Below, one piece after another: positions 1 to 5,120 of a DNA stretch of 5,120 nt. This stretch comes from an uncultured bacterium (GTDB lineage: Bacteria > Desulfobacterota > WTBG01). Below the pieces are notes generated by a model, which ran no database searches, was not told the DNA's origin, and saw nothing but the letters and a program-made list of their open reading frames with translations. Made by a program: the position numbers and the translations under genes. The first letter of the stretch is position 1, and each line of letters begins with the position of its first letter. The DNA lies in contig CALJBY010000141.1 of assembly GCA_938024025.1 (NCBI GenBank), positions 1-5,120 of the forward strand, in the 5' to 3' direction.

Positions 1-24
1 GCTGCACAGCCCAATGCCATTCAT

Positions 25-58
25 GCCTGTCTTTACCTTGTTAGAGACAGGCTTTTTT
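25..58 (+). terminator. Intrinsic terminator of an upstream plus-strand gene outside the window
   Basis: A perfect 8-bp stem, GCCTGTCT (25-32) and AGACAGGC (45-52), encloses a 12-base loop and is followed at once by six T residues (53-58). This is the textbook layout of a Rho-independent terminator reading left to right. On the opposite strand no T-run follows the stem, so it acts in one direction only. It most likely ends a gene whose coding part lies left of the window, and it insulates the msrA region from upstream transcription. Confidence 0.88.
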
Positions 59-113
59 ATGAAGATCTGATGCTGATAGCATCTCTTATGTAACATGTAA
101 CCCCTGATTAGAC

Positions 114-142
114 TTGACTAAAGGTATAAACCGTACTACAAA
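114..142 (+). promoter_or_regulatory. Possible sigma-70-type promoter for msrA
   Basis: TTGACT (114-119, five of six matches to the -35 consensus) lies 17 bases upstream of TACAAA (137-142, four of six to the -10 consensus). Transcription would start near 149-151, giving a leader of about 120 bases before the msrA start codon. It lies downstream of the terminator at 25-58, where msrA needs its own promoter. The -10 match is weak, and the better-looking TATAAA at 125-130 is only five bases from the -35, so the assignment is tentative. Confidence 0.35.
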
Positions 143-152
143 AAAGTAGAGT

Positions 153-200
153 GGTAGTTACCCCCCTCTCCGCAGGTAATCACTTTGCAGTGAGATTACC
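153..200 (+). promoter_or_regulatory. Structured leader of msrA with two competing hairpins
   Basis: GGTAATC (175-181) can pair with GATTACC (194-200). The stem extends by ACT (182-184) with AGT (189-191) across a two-base bulge (192-193) and a TTGC loop. The same left arm, GGTAA (175-179), can instead pair with TTACC (158-162) just upstream, and the two pairings exclude each other. No T-run follows either, so this is not an ordinary terminator. It may be a regulatory leader or simply an operator palindrome. The pairing is visible in the sequence, but the regulatory role is inference. Confidence 0.3.
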
Positions 201-270
201 CTGACGCTTTATAGATTGTACTCGATGTACGCACTTCTTTAGGAAACCCGCACCAGAGGAGGACACTACG

Positions 271-852
271 GTGAAAGAACAAGCAGACCGCACAACCGGG
301 GTAAGGGCACCATCGCATAATGGTGAAGTGGCTACCTTGGGAGCAGGATGTTTTTGGTGTGTGGAAGCACTTTTTCAGATTATAGAGGGTGTCGAATCGG
401 TTGTCTCCGGTTATTCTGGAGGAGATGTTGATAATCCAACCTACGAAGAGGTATGCAGTGGTTCCACCGGCCATGCGGAAGTATGCCAGATTACTTTTGA
501 TCCACGCAAGATCTCCTATGGAGAATTACTTACGGTCTTCTGGCAACTGCACGATCCGACCACCCTCAATCGCCAGGGTGCAGACGTGGGCACGCAATAT
601 CGATCGGTAATATTTTACCACAATGAGGAGCAGAAAAGGTTAGCAGAGAAACACAAAAAAGAACTTGATACATCAAGCAGGTGGAACCAGCCCGTTGTTA
701 CTGAAATCAGCCCCTATAAAACCTTTTACCGGGCAGAAGATTACCATCACAATTATTATAATCTGAATCGTGGACAGCCTTACAGTGCCGTTGTCATTCA
801 ACCCAAAGTGGAAAAGTTTAAAAAGGTATTTAAAGATAAAGTAAAGGCGTGA
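271..852 (+). CDS. msrA: Peptide methionine sulfoxide reductase MsrA
   Basis: MsrA reduces the S-epimer of methionine sulfoxide, free or in proteins, back to methionine and so repairs oxidative damage. The 193-residue product carries the family's signature. Catalytic Cys27 sits in GCFWC (26-30), followed by GYSGG (47-51), the Y-E-E-V-C-S-G-x-TGHAE block (58-70), the [16 protein letters not shown] substrate-pocket block (95-112) and EDYHHNYY (156-163). It is cytoplasmic, with no signal peptide. The first 19 or so residues are polar and outside the conserved domain. Start: GTG at 271 follows AGAGGAGG (255-262) by eight bases, which decides it. The C-terminal resolving cysteines of the E. coli type are absent; Cys30, Cys62 and Cys72 are the only other cysteines and would have to serve in recycling. 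No MsrB domain is fused. It stands 136 bases before the next gene and probably has its own leader and promoter. Confidence 0.97.
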   Translation: MKEQADRTTGVRAPSHNGEVATLGAGCFWCVEALFQIIEGVESVVSGYSGGDVDNPTYEEVCSGSTGHAEVCQITFDPRKISYGELLTVFWQLHDPTTLNRQGADVGTQYRSVIFYHNEEQKRLAEKHKKELDTSSRWNQPVVTEISPYKTFYRAEDYHHNYYNLNRGQPYSAVVIQPKVEKFKKVFKDKVKA

Positions 853-883
853 CCCGAAGGCTACCCCCTCTCCTTTACACATC

Positions 884-911
884 TTCACGTGTTGATAGAT
901 ATCGGTATACT
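884..911 (+). promoter_or_regulatory. Possible promoter for the ATP10-like/blc pair
   Basis: TATACT (906-911) matches the -10 consensus at five of six positions. TTCACG (884-889), 16 bases upstream, matches the -35 at four of six. It lies in the 136-base gap between msrA and the ATP10-like gene, about 70 bases before the ATG at 989. No convincing terminator follows msrA, so read-through from msrA is also possible and the downstream genes may be served by both. Confidence 0.35.
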
Positions 912-973
912 GCTCTTAGCAGTTATTATTGCATGTATTTATTAAGAAGCCTGCAACGAAAGATACATTACTC

Positions 974-980
974 GGGAGGA
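974..980 (+). promoter_or_regulatory. Ribosome binding site that fixes the ATG at 989
   Basis: GGGAGGA lies eight bases before ATG 989. The frame stays open upstream to a TTG at 929, but nothing resembling a Shine-Dalgarno sequence precedes that codon (the bases before it are AT-rich TTAT repeats). The shorter start is therefore chosen. Confidence 0.8.
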
Positions 981-988
981 AACATACT

Positions 989-1480
989 ATGAGTAACGAG
1001 AAAAACCCGAACATCGGAACACGGTTTCCCGAAGTAACCGCCCAATCCCTCGCAAACACCGATGAATCAATCCCAGACTCTGCCAGGGGAAAAGTAACGC
1101 TTATCACCGTTGCTTTTCTTCGCGAGAGTCAACCCCAGCTTGATTCATGGCTTGGCCCTTTTACCGAACGGTTCGGCAGCAAGGAAGGGTTCACCTTTTA
1201 CGAGGTACCCATGATTGCCGCAGATTATTCATTTATGCGGTCTGTCATTGATGGGGGTATGCGCGGCGGTATCCCCAAGGAAAAACATAAAAACGTTGTG
1301 ACCATGTACGGTGATGTAGAAAAATACATGAAGGCCCTCAGTCTCGATTCCCGATTTGGCTATGCATTTATTTTAGACCAGGAAGGAATAATTCGCTGGC
1401 AGGGGCAAGGCTTTGCAACTGCAGAAACGCTCAGAGAACTTTTTGAGACGGCTGAGCAGCTTGCACACAGTACACCCTAA
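989..1480 (+). CDS. Thioredoxin-fold protein resembling the ATP10 family, without cysteines
   Basis: The 163-residue product has no signal peptide or membrane segment. Its layout is that of a thioredoxin/AhpC-TSA-like domain: an N-terminal G-T-R-F-P-E-V segment (10-16), a GKVTLITVAFLRESQ strand-turn (34-48), and a YAFILDQEGIIRWQGQGFA segment (125-143) that matches the late strand of such folds. The R-E-S-Q...W-L-G-P-F block and the R-W-x-G-x-G-x-A end recall ATP10 (PF05176), known in mitochondria as an assembly factor for F0 subunit 6. There is no cysteine at all, so it cannot be a thiol oxidoreductase; the place where TlpA-type proteins carry CxxC (about residues 45-50) holds RESQPQ. A binding or chaperone role is inference. 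It lies 23 bases upstream of blc with the same kind of strong ribosome binding site, so the two are probably one operon. Fold assignment is moderately sure, function unknown. Confidence 0.75.
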   Translation: MSNEKNPNIGTRFPEVTAQSLANTDESIPDSARGKVTLITVAFLRESQPQLDSWLGPFTERFGSKEGFTFYEVPMIAADYSFMRSVIDGGMRGGIPKEKHKNVVTMYGDVEKYMKALSLDSRFGYAFILDQEGIIRWQGQGFATAETLRELFETAEQLAHSTP

Positions 1481-1503
1481 CCTTACTCAGGGAGGTATCA
1501 CTC

Positions 1504-2106
1504 ATGCACGCTACCCTTACTACACCACTCACCATAAATATAATGCCCTTTCTTGTCATGGTGTTTGGATGCGGGATGATGGTGTCATCTGTTGCATCCG
1601 CTGAACCACCTGTCAAGCAGGCAGAACCTACGGTAGTACAAACTGTTGACCTGAGCCGCTACCTTGGCCGGTGGTATGAAATTGCGCGCATACCGGTCTG
1701 GTTTCAGAAAGAGTGCGCCTGCGGAACTACCGCAGAATATACCCTGGTAAAAGATGGAGTGGTCAGCGTTGTAAACAGGTGCTCTACCAGCAAAGGGGAG
1801 CTTAAAGAAGCCAAAGGACGTGCCTGGGTTGTCGATAAAAAGACTCCGGCAAAGTTAAAGGTGAGTTTCGTTTCTCTTTTTGGCTTTTGGCTCTTTAGTG
1901 GTCACTACTGGATTATTGATCTTGACCCGGACTATCGCTACGCTGTCGTAGGACATCCAAAACGTACACTGGGTTGGATTTTAAGCCGCACACCCCGGCT
2001 TTCCGAGGAGGTTCTCGACGATATAGCAGAACGACTTGAAGCAAACGGATACAGCTTTTCACAGTTCAAGATGTCCGATCAAACTAACTGTAGCCCTGCC
2101 CCGTAA
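1504..2106 (+). CDS. blc: Blc-type bacterial lipocalin, exported
   Basis: Blc lipocalins are small envelope beta-barrels that bind fatty acids or lysophospholipids; E. coli Blc is an outer membrane lipoprotein. The 200-residue product shows the lipocalin G-x-W motif in YLGRWYEIARIP (53-64), FQKEC (67-71), the NRC block (91-93), AKLKVSF (116-122), GHYWIIDLD (133-141), YAVVGHP (146-152) and WILSRTP (158-164), all typical of the Blc group. Residues 14-33 form a hydrophobic export signal. Cleavage could be after ASA at 33 (signal peptidase I), or MVFGC at 19-23 could act as a lipobox with Cys23 lipidated. The n-region before it lacks Lys and Arg, which is odd. The mature part has Cys71, Cys73, Cys93 and Cys196, enough for disulphides. 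ATG 1504 follows AGGGAGGT (1489-1496) by seven bases. It probably shares a transcript with the ATP10-like gene upstream. Family assignment is secure, membrane anchoring is not. Confidence 0.93.
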   Translation: MHATLTTPLTINIMPFLVMVFGCGMMVSSVASAEPPVKQAEPTVVQTVDLSRYLGRWYEIARIPVWFQKECACGTTAEYTLVKDGVVSVVNRCSTSKGELKEAKGRAWVVDKKTPAKLKVSFVSLFGFWLFSGHYWIIDLDPDYRYAVVGHPKRTLGWILSRTPRLSEEVLDDIAERLEANGYSFSQFKMSDQTNCSPAP

Positions 2107-2118
2107 TATGAGGTGAGC

Positions 2119-2229
2119 ATGGGGAAGATTTTTATCCAGTACCCTGCTTATCATAACGAACCATGGGCACTAGTACCAACTGCATCCACTTTTCACCATG
2201 TCCACCACCGCACCCCTGCCGGGAGATAA
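2119..2229 (+). CDS. Possible small ORF, 36 residues, His-rich C-terminal half
   Basis: An ATG at 2119, five bases after GAGG (2110-2113), opens a 36-codon frame ending at TAA 2227-2229. It fills most of the 144-base gap between blc and the SDR gene. The peptide runs MGKIFIQYPAYHNEPW and then a part with four histidines in HHVHH (26-30). It has no signal peptide or membrane segment, and I recognise no family. It could be a real small protein, a leader peptide for the SDR gene 21 bases downstream, or chance. No attenuator hairpin with a T-run follows, and the SDR gene is not a histidine-pathway gene, so the leader idea has little support. Confidence 0.25.
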   Translation: MGKIFIQYPAYHNEPWALVPTASTFHHVHHRTPAGR

Positions 2230-2250
2230 TGGCCGCATAGAGAAGAACCC

Positions 2251-3159
2251 ATGAAATTTTTCTTTACCGGGGGCACAGGCTTTATCGGCAACACCCTGGT
2301 CGCCCATTTACTCAATGAAGGGCACGAGATTACCCTCCTGGTATTGCCCGGCAGGAATGTACGAAACACGCACCCCCACCTGACCATCCTCGAAGGTAAT
2401 CCCGCAGAGCCCGGAAGCTGGCAGGAAGATGCGGCCGACCACCAGGTAATCGTAAATCTGGCCGGTACTCCCCTGTTTCAGCGCTGGAATAGCCGGGTCA
2501 AGCAAGCCATATACGACAGCAGGATACTGACAACGAGAAATATTGTTGCGGCTCTGGGTAAAAGCAATCAAGCGGGAAAACACCTTTTTAGTGCATCAGG
2601 CATCGGTTATTACGGCTATCATGATGACCTGTGCAAGGAAGAAAGTCCACCGGGTGACAGTTTTCTCGCACGCCTGGCGGTGGACTGGGAAGCAGAAGCA
2701 CTAAAGGCACGTACCGGGGGGACACGGGTCGTGCTCTGCCGTTTCGGCATAGTCCTGGGAAAGCAGGGGGGCGCATTACAAAGAAGTATTCCGCTCTTCA
2801 AACTTCACCTGGGTGGCAGTTGGGGAAGCGGTGAGCAGTGGTTTTCCTGGATTCACGAGAGGGACGTGATTGGCAGTTTTCTTTTCCTGCTGGCTCACCG
2901 GGAGATTGACGGGCCTGTCAACTTCACCGCCCCCAACCCCGTTCGCAACCGGGAAATGTCCACGGCATTTAAAAAGACACTGGGCAAGAGGTCGGTCATC
3001 CAGTCTATTCCCCGATTCGTGATACAGGGGTTGCTCGGGGAATTTTCAGAGGTTTTTCTCAAAGGCCAACGGGTAGTCCCCGGTAAACTTCTCCAGCACG
3101 GTTATCACTTCCAGTTTCCTACCCTGGGAAACAGTCTCGAAGATCTGGTGAACCGCTAG
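2251..3159 (+). CDS. TIGR01777/YfcH-type epimerase-like SDR protein with DUF1731
   Basis: This is an extended short-chain dehydrogenase of the TIGR01777 family (E. coli YfcH, often labelled nucleoside-diphosphate sugar epimerase), whose substrate is not established. The 302-residue product has the NAD(P)-binding GGTGFIG at 7-13, the second-strand region LLVLPGR (29-35), NLAG at 69-72, the family block W-x3-V-K-x-A-I-Y-D-S-R-x3-TT (79-95), SASGIGYYG (114-122) standing where the catalytic Tyr region lies, and FSWIHERDV near the middle. The last 50 or so residues, with LLGEFSEVFLKGQRVVPGKLLQHGY...FPTL, match DUF1731, so the protein is full length. It is cytoplasmic. The start at ATG 2251 begins directly with the Rossmann strand and is preceded by a weak AGAGAAGA (2239-2246). 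Co-transcription with blc is possible but not proven across the 144-base gap. The gene converges with the adaptor gene, 34 bases apart. Confidence 0.93.
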   Translation: MKFFFTGGTGFIGNTLVAHLLNEGHEITLLVLPGRNVRNTHPHLTILEGNPAEPGSWQEDAADHQVIVNLAGTPLFQRWNSRVKQAIYDSRILTTRNIVAALGKSNQAGKHLFSASGIGYYGYHDDLCKEESPPGDSFLARLAVDWEAEALKARTGGTRVVLCRFGIVLGKQGGALQRSIPLFKLHLGGSWGSGEQWFSWIHERDVIGSFLFLLAHREIDGPVNFTAPNPVRNREMSTAFKKTLGKRSVIQSIPRFVIQGLLGEFSEVFLKGQRVVPGKLLQHGYHFQFPTLGNSLEDLVNR

Positions 3160-3193
3160 TCCTCTTACCGGTTCTTGCACTCCGTACCTGTGC

Positions 3194-4066
3194 TTACCCC
3201 TGCTTGAGCTCAGCAATAACCGACAATCCAATGGGTACATCTTCCTTACTGCTCATGAGCTCAAGCACAACTTCCTGGAACTTTGTGTCGAACCGTTCCT
3301 GCGAATCTTCAGTCCTGAAGTTGCGGCGGCCCATATAGGGGGCCTTGAAGATTACCTTTCCAACACCAATCTGCTCATCGGTTTCCGAGTTATAGATGGA
3401 AAACTCGGACCCTAAGGTGACCCTGTCTTTCCAATAGGCCTCTACAAATAACCGCACCCACAAGTCGGGTGAGCCCAGGATAATGCGCGTGTTATCTCCT
3501 GCAGAGAGCGTTTCACCGAGGCGGACGTCACATTTGTAAACCTTTCCATCGATAGGTGACTTGAGTTCCAGCTGCTCAATGCGGGAGCGGACAAGGGCTG
3601 CCTCTTTCAGGGCAACGGCAATATTGCTTTGCTCCAGTTCTACCTGCAGGCGTGCCTGGGTATATCTGAATTCCGAATCGACCTTCTTTGCATAGAGATC
3701 CTTTTTCCTCTTCATGTCATCCTGACTGATTGCAAGGACCTTCTTTGCTGCTTCAATTCTCGCCCGTGCCGCCTGCAGCTGGGCGAGCTCCACCTCACTG
3801 TCCAGCACACAGAGTGCCTGTCCCTCCTTTACCGTATCTCCCTCCTTTACAAAAATGCGAACGACCTCCTTGGTTTGGGGCGGACTCACAAAAACTTCCC
3901 GGCCGGCTGGTTCAATAGTCCCATACACCCTGGCAGGAGATTCATTGAGAGCAGGCGGTTCGGCAACCTTCATCGGCGGTGCTGATTTTACGAAGGCCCG
4001 GACCATAAAGAGTGAAATGGCCAGAACAGCACCGATAATAACAGCAAGGCTCAAAAACTTTTTCAT
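3194..4066 (-). CDS. HlyD-type periplasmic adaptor (membrane fusion protein) of an ABC exporter
   Basis: The 290-residue product would link the inner membrane ABC transporter to the outer envelope. It starts with a short basic n-region (MKKF) and one hydrophobic segment (about 7-22) that anchors it or serves as an uncleaved signal. The two halves of a biotinyl/lipoyl-like domain follow: VVRIFVKEGDTVKEGQALCVLD (68-89) and LELKSPIDGKV (166-176). They flank a Lys/Glu/Gln-rich helical hairpin (about 92-165) predicted to be coiled coil. A beta-barrel part (about 185-290) ends the protein. No outer membrane factor gene is in view. The ATG at 4066 overlaps the TGA of the ATPase gene as ATGA, with GAGGAAG about 10 bases upstream inside that gene, so translation is likely coupled. 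The length suits DevB/MacA-like adaptors. The exported substrate cannot be inferred. Confidence 0.92.
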   Translation of the reverse strand: MKKFLSLAVIIGAVLAISLFMVRAFVKSAPPMKVAEPPALNESPARVYGTIEPAGREVFVSPPQTKEVVRIFVKEGDTVKEGQALCVLDSEVELAQLQAARARIEAAKKVLAISQDDMKRKKDLYAKKVDSEFRYTQARLQVELEQSNIAVALKEAALVRSRIEQLELKSPIDGKVYKCDVRLGETLSAGDNTRIILGSPDLWVRLFVEAYWKDRVTLGSEFSIYNSETDEQIGVGKVIFKAPYMGRRNFRTEDSQERFDTKFQEVVLELMSSKEDVPIGLSVIAELKQG

Positions 4067-4779
4067 GGGGCTACTTCCTCGTTTGTATCTGTTTTAGAAT
4101 CATACCCCACGGCACCGTCTTCAATCTTTATCAGACGGTCCGCGTAGGGAAATACCCGGGGATCATGGGTCACCATAATTACTCCCCGTCCACTTTCTTT
4201 CGAAATACGCTTGAGGGTATCCAAGACGATGGTACTGCTCTCTGAATCAAGTGCAGATGTCGGTTCATCACACAAGAGCAACAGGGGATCATTGATCAGT
4301 GCACGGGCGATGGCTACACGCTGCTTCTGCCCGGAAGAGAGCTGCTGGGACTTGCCGTGAATGTATTCCTGTAAACCAAAATCTTTAAGCAGTGAAACTG
4401 CTCTCTCCCTGAGCGATGAGGGAACCCGGGCCCCCTGAAGCGCCTGGGCAATGATAATGTTTTCCATTACAGAAAGTGCAGGCAGTAATTCTGCAAGCTG
4501 GAAGACAAAACCAAAATTGCGCATGCGAACGGTAGCCAGCTCATTCTCTGAGTAGCGTGACACTTCTTTATCCTTAATAAAGAGTTTCCCCTCCGAGGGC
4601 TGTAAAATCAAACCCATGATGGAAAGGAGGGTGGTTTTCCCGCTCCCCGAAGGACCTGCAATAATGGTAAGTTCCTGAGAATAAATAGTCAGATCGAGCT
4701 TTTTCAGTACCCGTCGTAAGATCTTACCGTCAGAAAAATCCTTAGCTATCCCTTCAAGTTGTAAAATGACTTGTGCCAT
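4063..4779 (-). CDS. ABC exporter ATPase of the LolD/MacB/DevA type
   Basis: This is the cytoplasmic nucleotide-binding subunit that powers the neighbouring permease. All motifs are intact in the 238 residues: Walker A GPSGSGKT (42-49), Q-loop FVFQ (91-94), signature LSSGQ (147-151), Walker B LLLLCDEP (166-173), D-loop SALD (175-178) and the switch histidine in THD (204-206). The VMENI block after the Q-loop (104-108) is typical of the MacB/LolD branch (type VII transporters). Start: ATG 4779 gives the usual short N-terminus (MAQVILQLEGI), but the site before it is poor (GGGA about seven bases upstream). A strong AGGAGGA lies over 30 bases further up, at 4811-4817. The gene follows the permease stop codon by 36 bases and ends in the ATGA overlap with the adaptor gene, so the three genes form one operon. 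Confidence 0.95.
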   Translation of the reverse strand: MAQVILQLEGIAKDFSDGKILRRVLKKLDLTIYSQELTIIAGPSGSGKTTLLSIMGLILQPSEGKLFIKDKEVSRYSENELATVRMRNFGFVFQLAELLPALSVMENIIIAQALQGARVPSSLRERAVSLLKDFGLQEYIHGKSQQLSSGQKQRVAIARALINDPLLLLCDEPTSALDSESSTIVLDTLKRISKESGRGVIMVTHDPRVFPYADRLIKIEDGAVGYDSKTDTNEEVAP

Positions 4780-4810
4780 GGAGGGTCCCGTACTTTCCTT
4801 CGACTCTATA

Positions 4811-4817
4811 TCCTCCT
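4811..4817 (-). promoter_or_regulatory. Strong Shine-Dalgarno-like sequence with no nearby start codon
   Basis: On the minus strand AGGAGGA overlaps the permease TAG stop (4816-4818). The ATPase ATG is 31 bases further on. Between them no ATG, GTG or TTG occurs in the ATPase frame; the in-frame codons are GAG, GAT, ATA, GAG, TCG, AAG, GAA, AGT, ACG, GGA, CCC and TCC. Either the ribosome lands here and moves to ATG 4779, or a non-standard start (ATA or ACG) is used, or the match is accidental. Confidence 0.4.
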
Positions 4818-5120
4818 ATCGGAATACCGAAGCAGGATCAACTTTAATCGCCTTGCGCATGGCGAGCAGTGAGCCCAGCAGACACAGAATGAGCGTCCCG
4901 ACTGCATGGTAAATGAGGACGATCTCTGGCATGTAGCTGGGCAAGCGGGAGTCATGGGTACCGTTGAGAAAAAGGGCAAGGAGTAAAAACCCGATAAAAA
5001 TACCCGCTATGCCAATCATCAGTGATTGATAGAGCACAATGATCAGAATGTCCCGCTTCCGGGCACCGAGAGCACGCAGCACGGCAAAATCCTTCTGACG
5101 ATGCAAAACCCCGGTGTACA
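4816..5120 (-). CDS. FtsX/MacB-type ABC permease, C-terminal part only
   Basis: The reading frame is open to the window edge, so this is the last 100 or so residues of a longer permease. The TTG at 5106 is internal, since in-frame codons Y-T-G-V continue upstream of it. The visible part opens with LHRQKDFAVLRALGARKRDI, the coupling-loop motif of FtsX-like permeases (PF02687). A long hydrophobic stretch follows (IIVLYQSLMIGIAGIFIGFL and on), then a polar loop with LPSYMPE, a second membrane segment (about HAVGTLILCLLGSLLAM) and the cytoplasmic tail ending AIKVDPASVFR, which resembles the D-P-A-x-V-x-R ends of MacB/DevC proteins. With the ATPase and adaptor downstream it completes a type VII/DevBCA-like exporter in the order permease, ATPase, adaptor. 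Confidence 0.9.
   Translation of the reverse strand, partial: YTGVLHRQKDFAVLRALGARKRDILIIVLYQSLMIGIAGIFIGFLLLALFLNGTHDSRLPSYMPEIVLIYHAVGTLILCLLGSLLAMRKAIKVDPASVFR

Noticed and set aside
125..130. TATAAA as the -10 box of the msrA promoter
   Set aside because: It is only five bases from TTGACT, and no other -35-like hexamer lies at a proper distance upstream.
196..474. 92-codon minus-strand frame opposite the start of msrA
   Set aside because: It is antisense to the conserved MsrA active site region and shows no family motif or credible start.
159..873. Similar C-rich motif TACCCCC(C)TCTCC at 159-171 and 862-873, before and after msrA
   Set aside because: It is a low-complexity match of about 12 bases, with surrounding bases that differ. 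It is too short to call a repeat or an attachment site.
929..988. N-terminal extension of the ATP10-like gene to a TTG at 929
   Set aside because: There is no ribosome binding site before 929, while GGGAGGA stands eight bases before ATG 989. The extra 20 residues do not look like part of the domain.
2201..2220. His codons near 2194-2208 as a histidine attenuator leader
   Set aside because: Only four His codons occur, no terminator/antiterminator pair follows, and the downstream gene is an SDR protein rather than a his biosynthetic gene.
3150..3174. Hairpin GAACCG/CGGTTC across the SDR stop codon as a terminator
   Set aside because: The stem is only 6 bp with a 13-base loop, overlaps the coding end and has no T-run on either strand. 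I cannot support a terminator between the converging genes.
3629..3985. 118-codon plus-strand frame opposite the adaptor gene
   Set aside because: It lies wholly antisense to a well-supported gene, has no ribosome binding site or recognisable domain, and its composition mirrors the adaptor's helical region.

Overview
The window reads as an ordinary chromosomal stretch of a Gram-negative-type bacterium. The base composition is moderate, roughly half G+C. Strong GGAGG-type ribosome binding sites precede three of the genes, and the products include a Blc-type lipocalin and a periplasmic adaptor that imply an outer envelope. No ribosomal or other taxonomic marker is present, so the phylum cannot be fixed from this sequence. 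I see no RNA gene, insertion sequence, integrase or CRISPR array.

Left half, plus strand (about 1-3159). A clear intrinsic terminator at the left edge closes a gene lying outside the window. A 210-base leader follows with a possible promoter, short repeats and two mutually exclusive hairpins. Then come msrA (peptide methionine sulfoxide reductase A), a cysteine-free thioredoxin-fold protein resembling the ATP10 family, a Blc-type lipocalin with an N-terminal export signal, a doubtful 36-codon His-rich small ORF, and a TIGR01777/YfcH-type epimerase-like SDR protein. The ATP10-like gene and blc are 23 bases apart and almost certainly co-transcribed. msrA and the SDR gene are each separated from that pair by about 140 bases.

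Right half, minus strand (5120 down to 3194). This holds the end of an ABC exporter operon read leftwards: the C-terminal piece of an FtsX/MacB-type permease, its LolD/MacB-type ATPase, and an HlyD-type membrane fusion protein. The ATPase and adaptor genes overlap by ATGA. Together they would form a three-part efflux or lipid/peptide export machine. The two halves converge, with only 34 bases between the stop codons of the SDR and adaptor genes.

How the genes may work together: msrA repairs oxidised methionine, Blc-type lipocalins bind lipids in the envelope, and TIGR01777 SDR genes often sit near lipocalin and photolyase genes. A joint role in oxidative or envelope-lipid stress is a reasonable but unproven reading. 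The transporter is a separate unit whose substrate cannot be read from the sequence. Nothing here clearly amounts to an undescribed system. The points most worth a second look are the msrA leader, the cysteine-free ATP10-like protein paired with the lipocalin, and the permease/ATPase junction.
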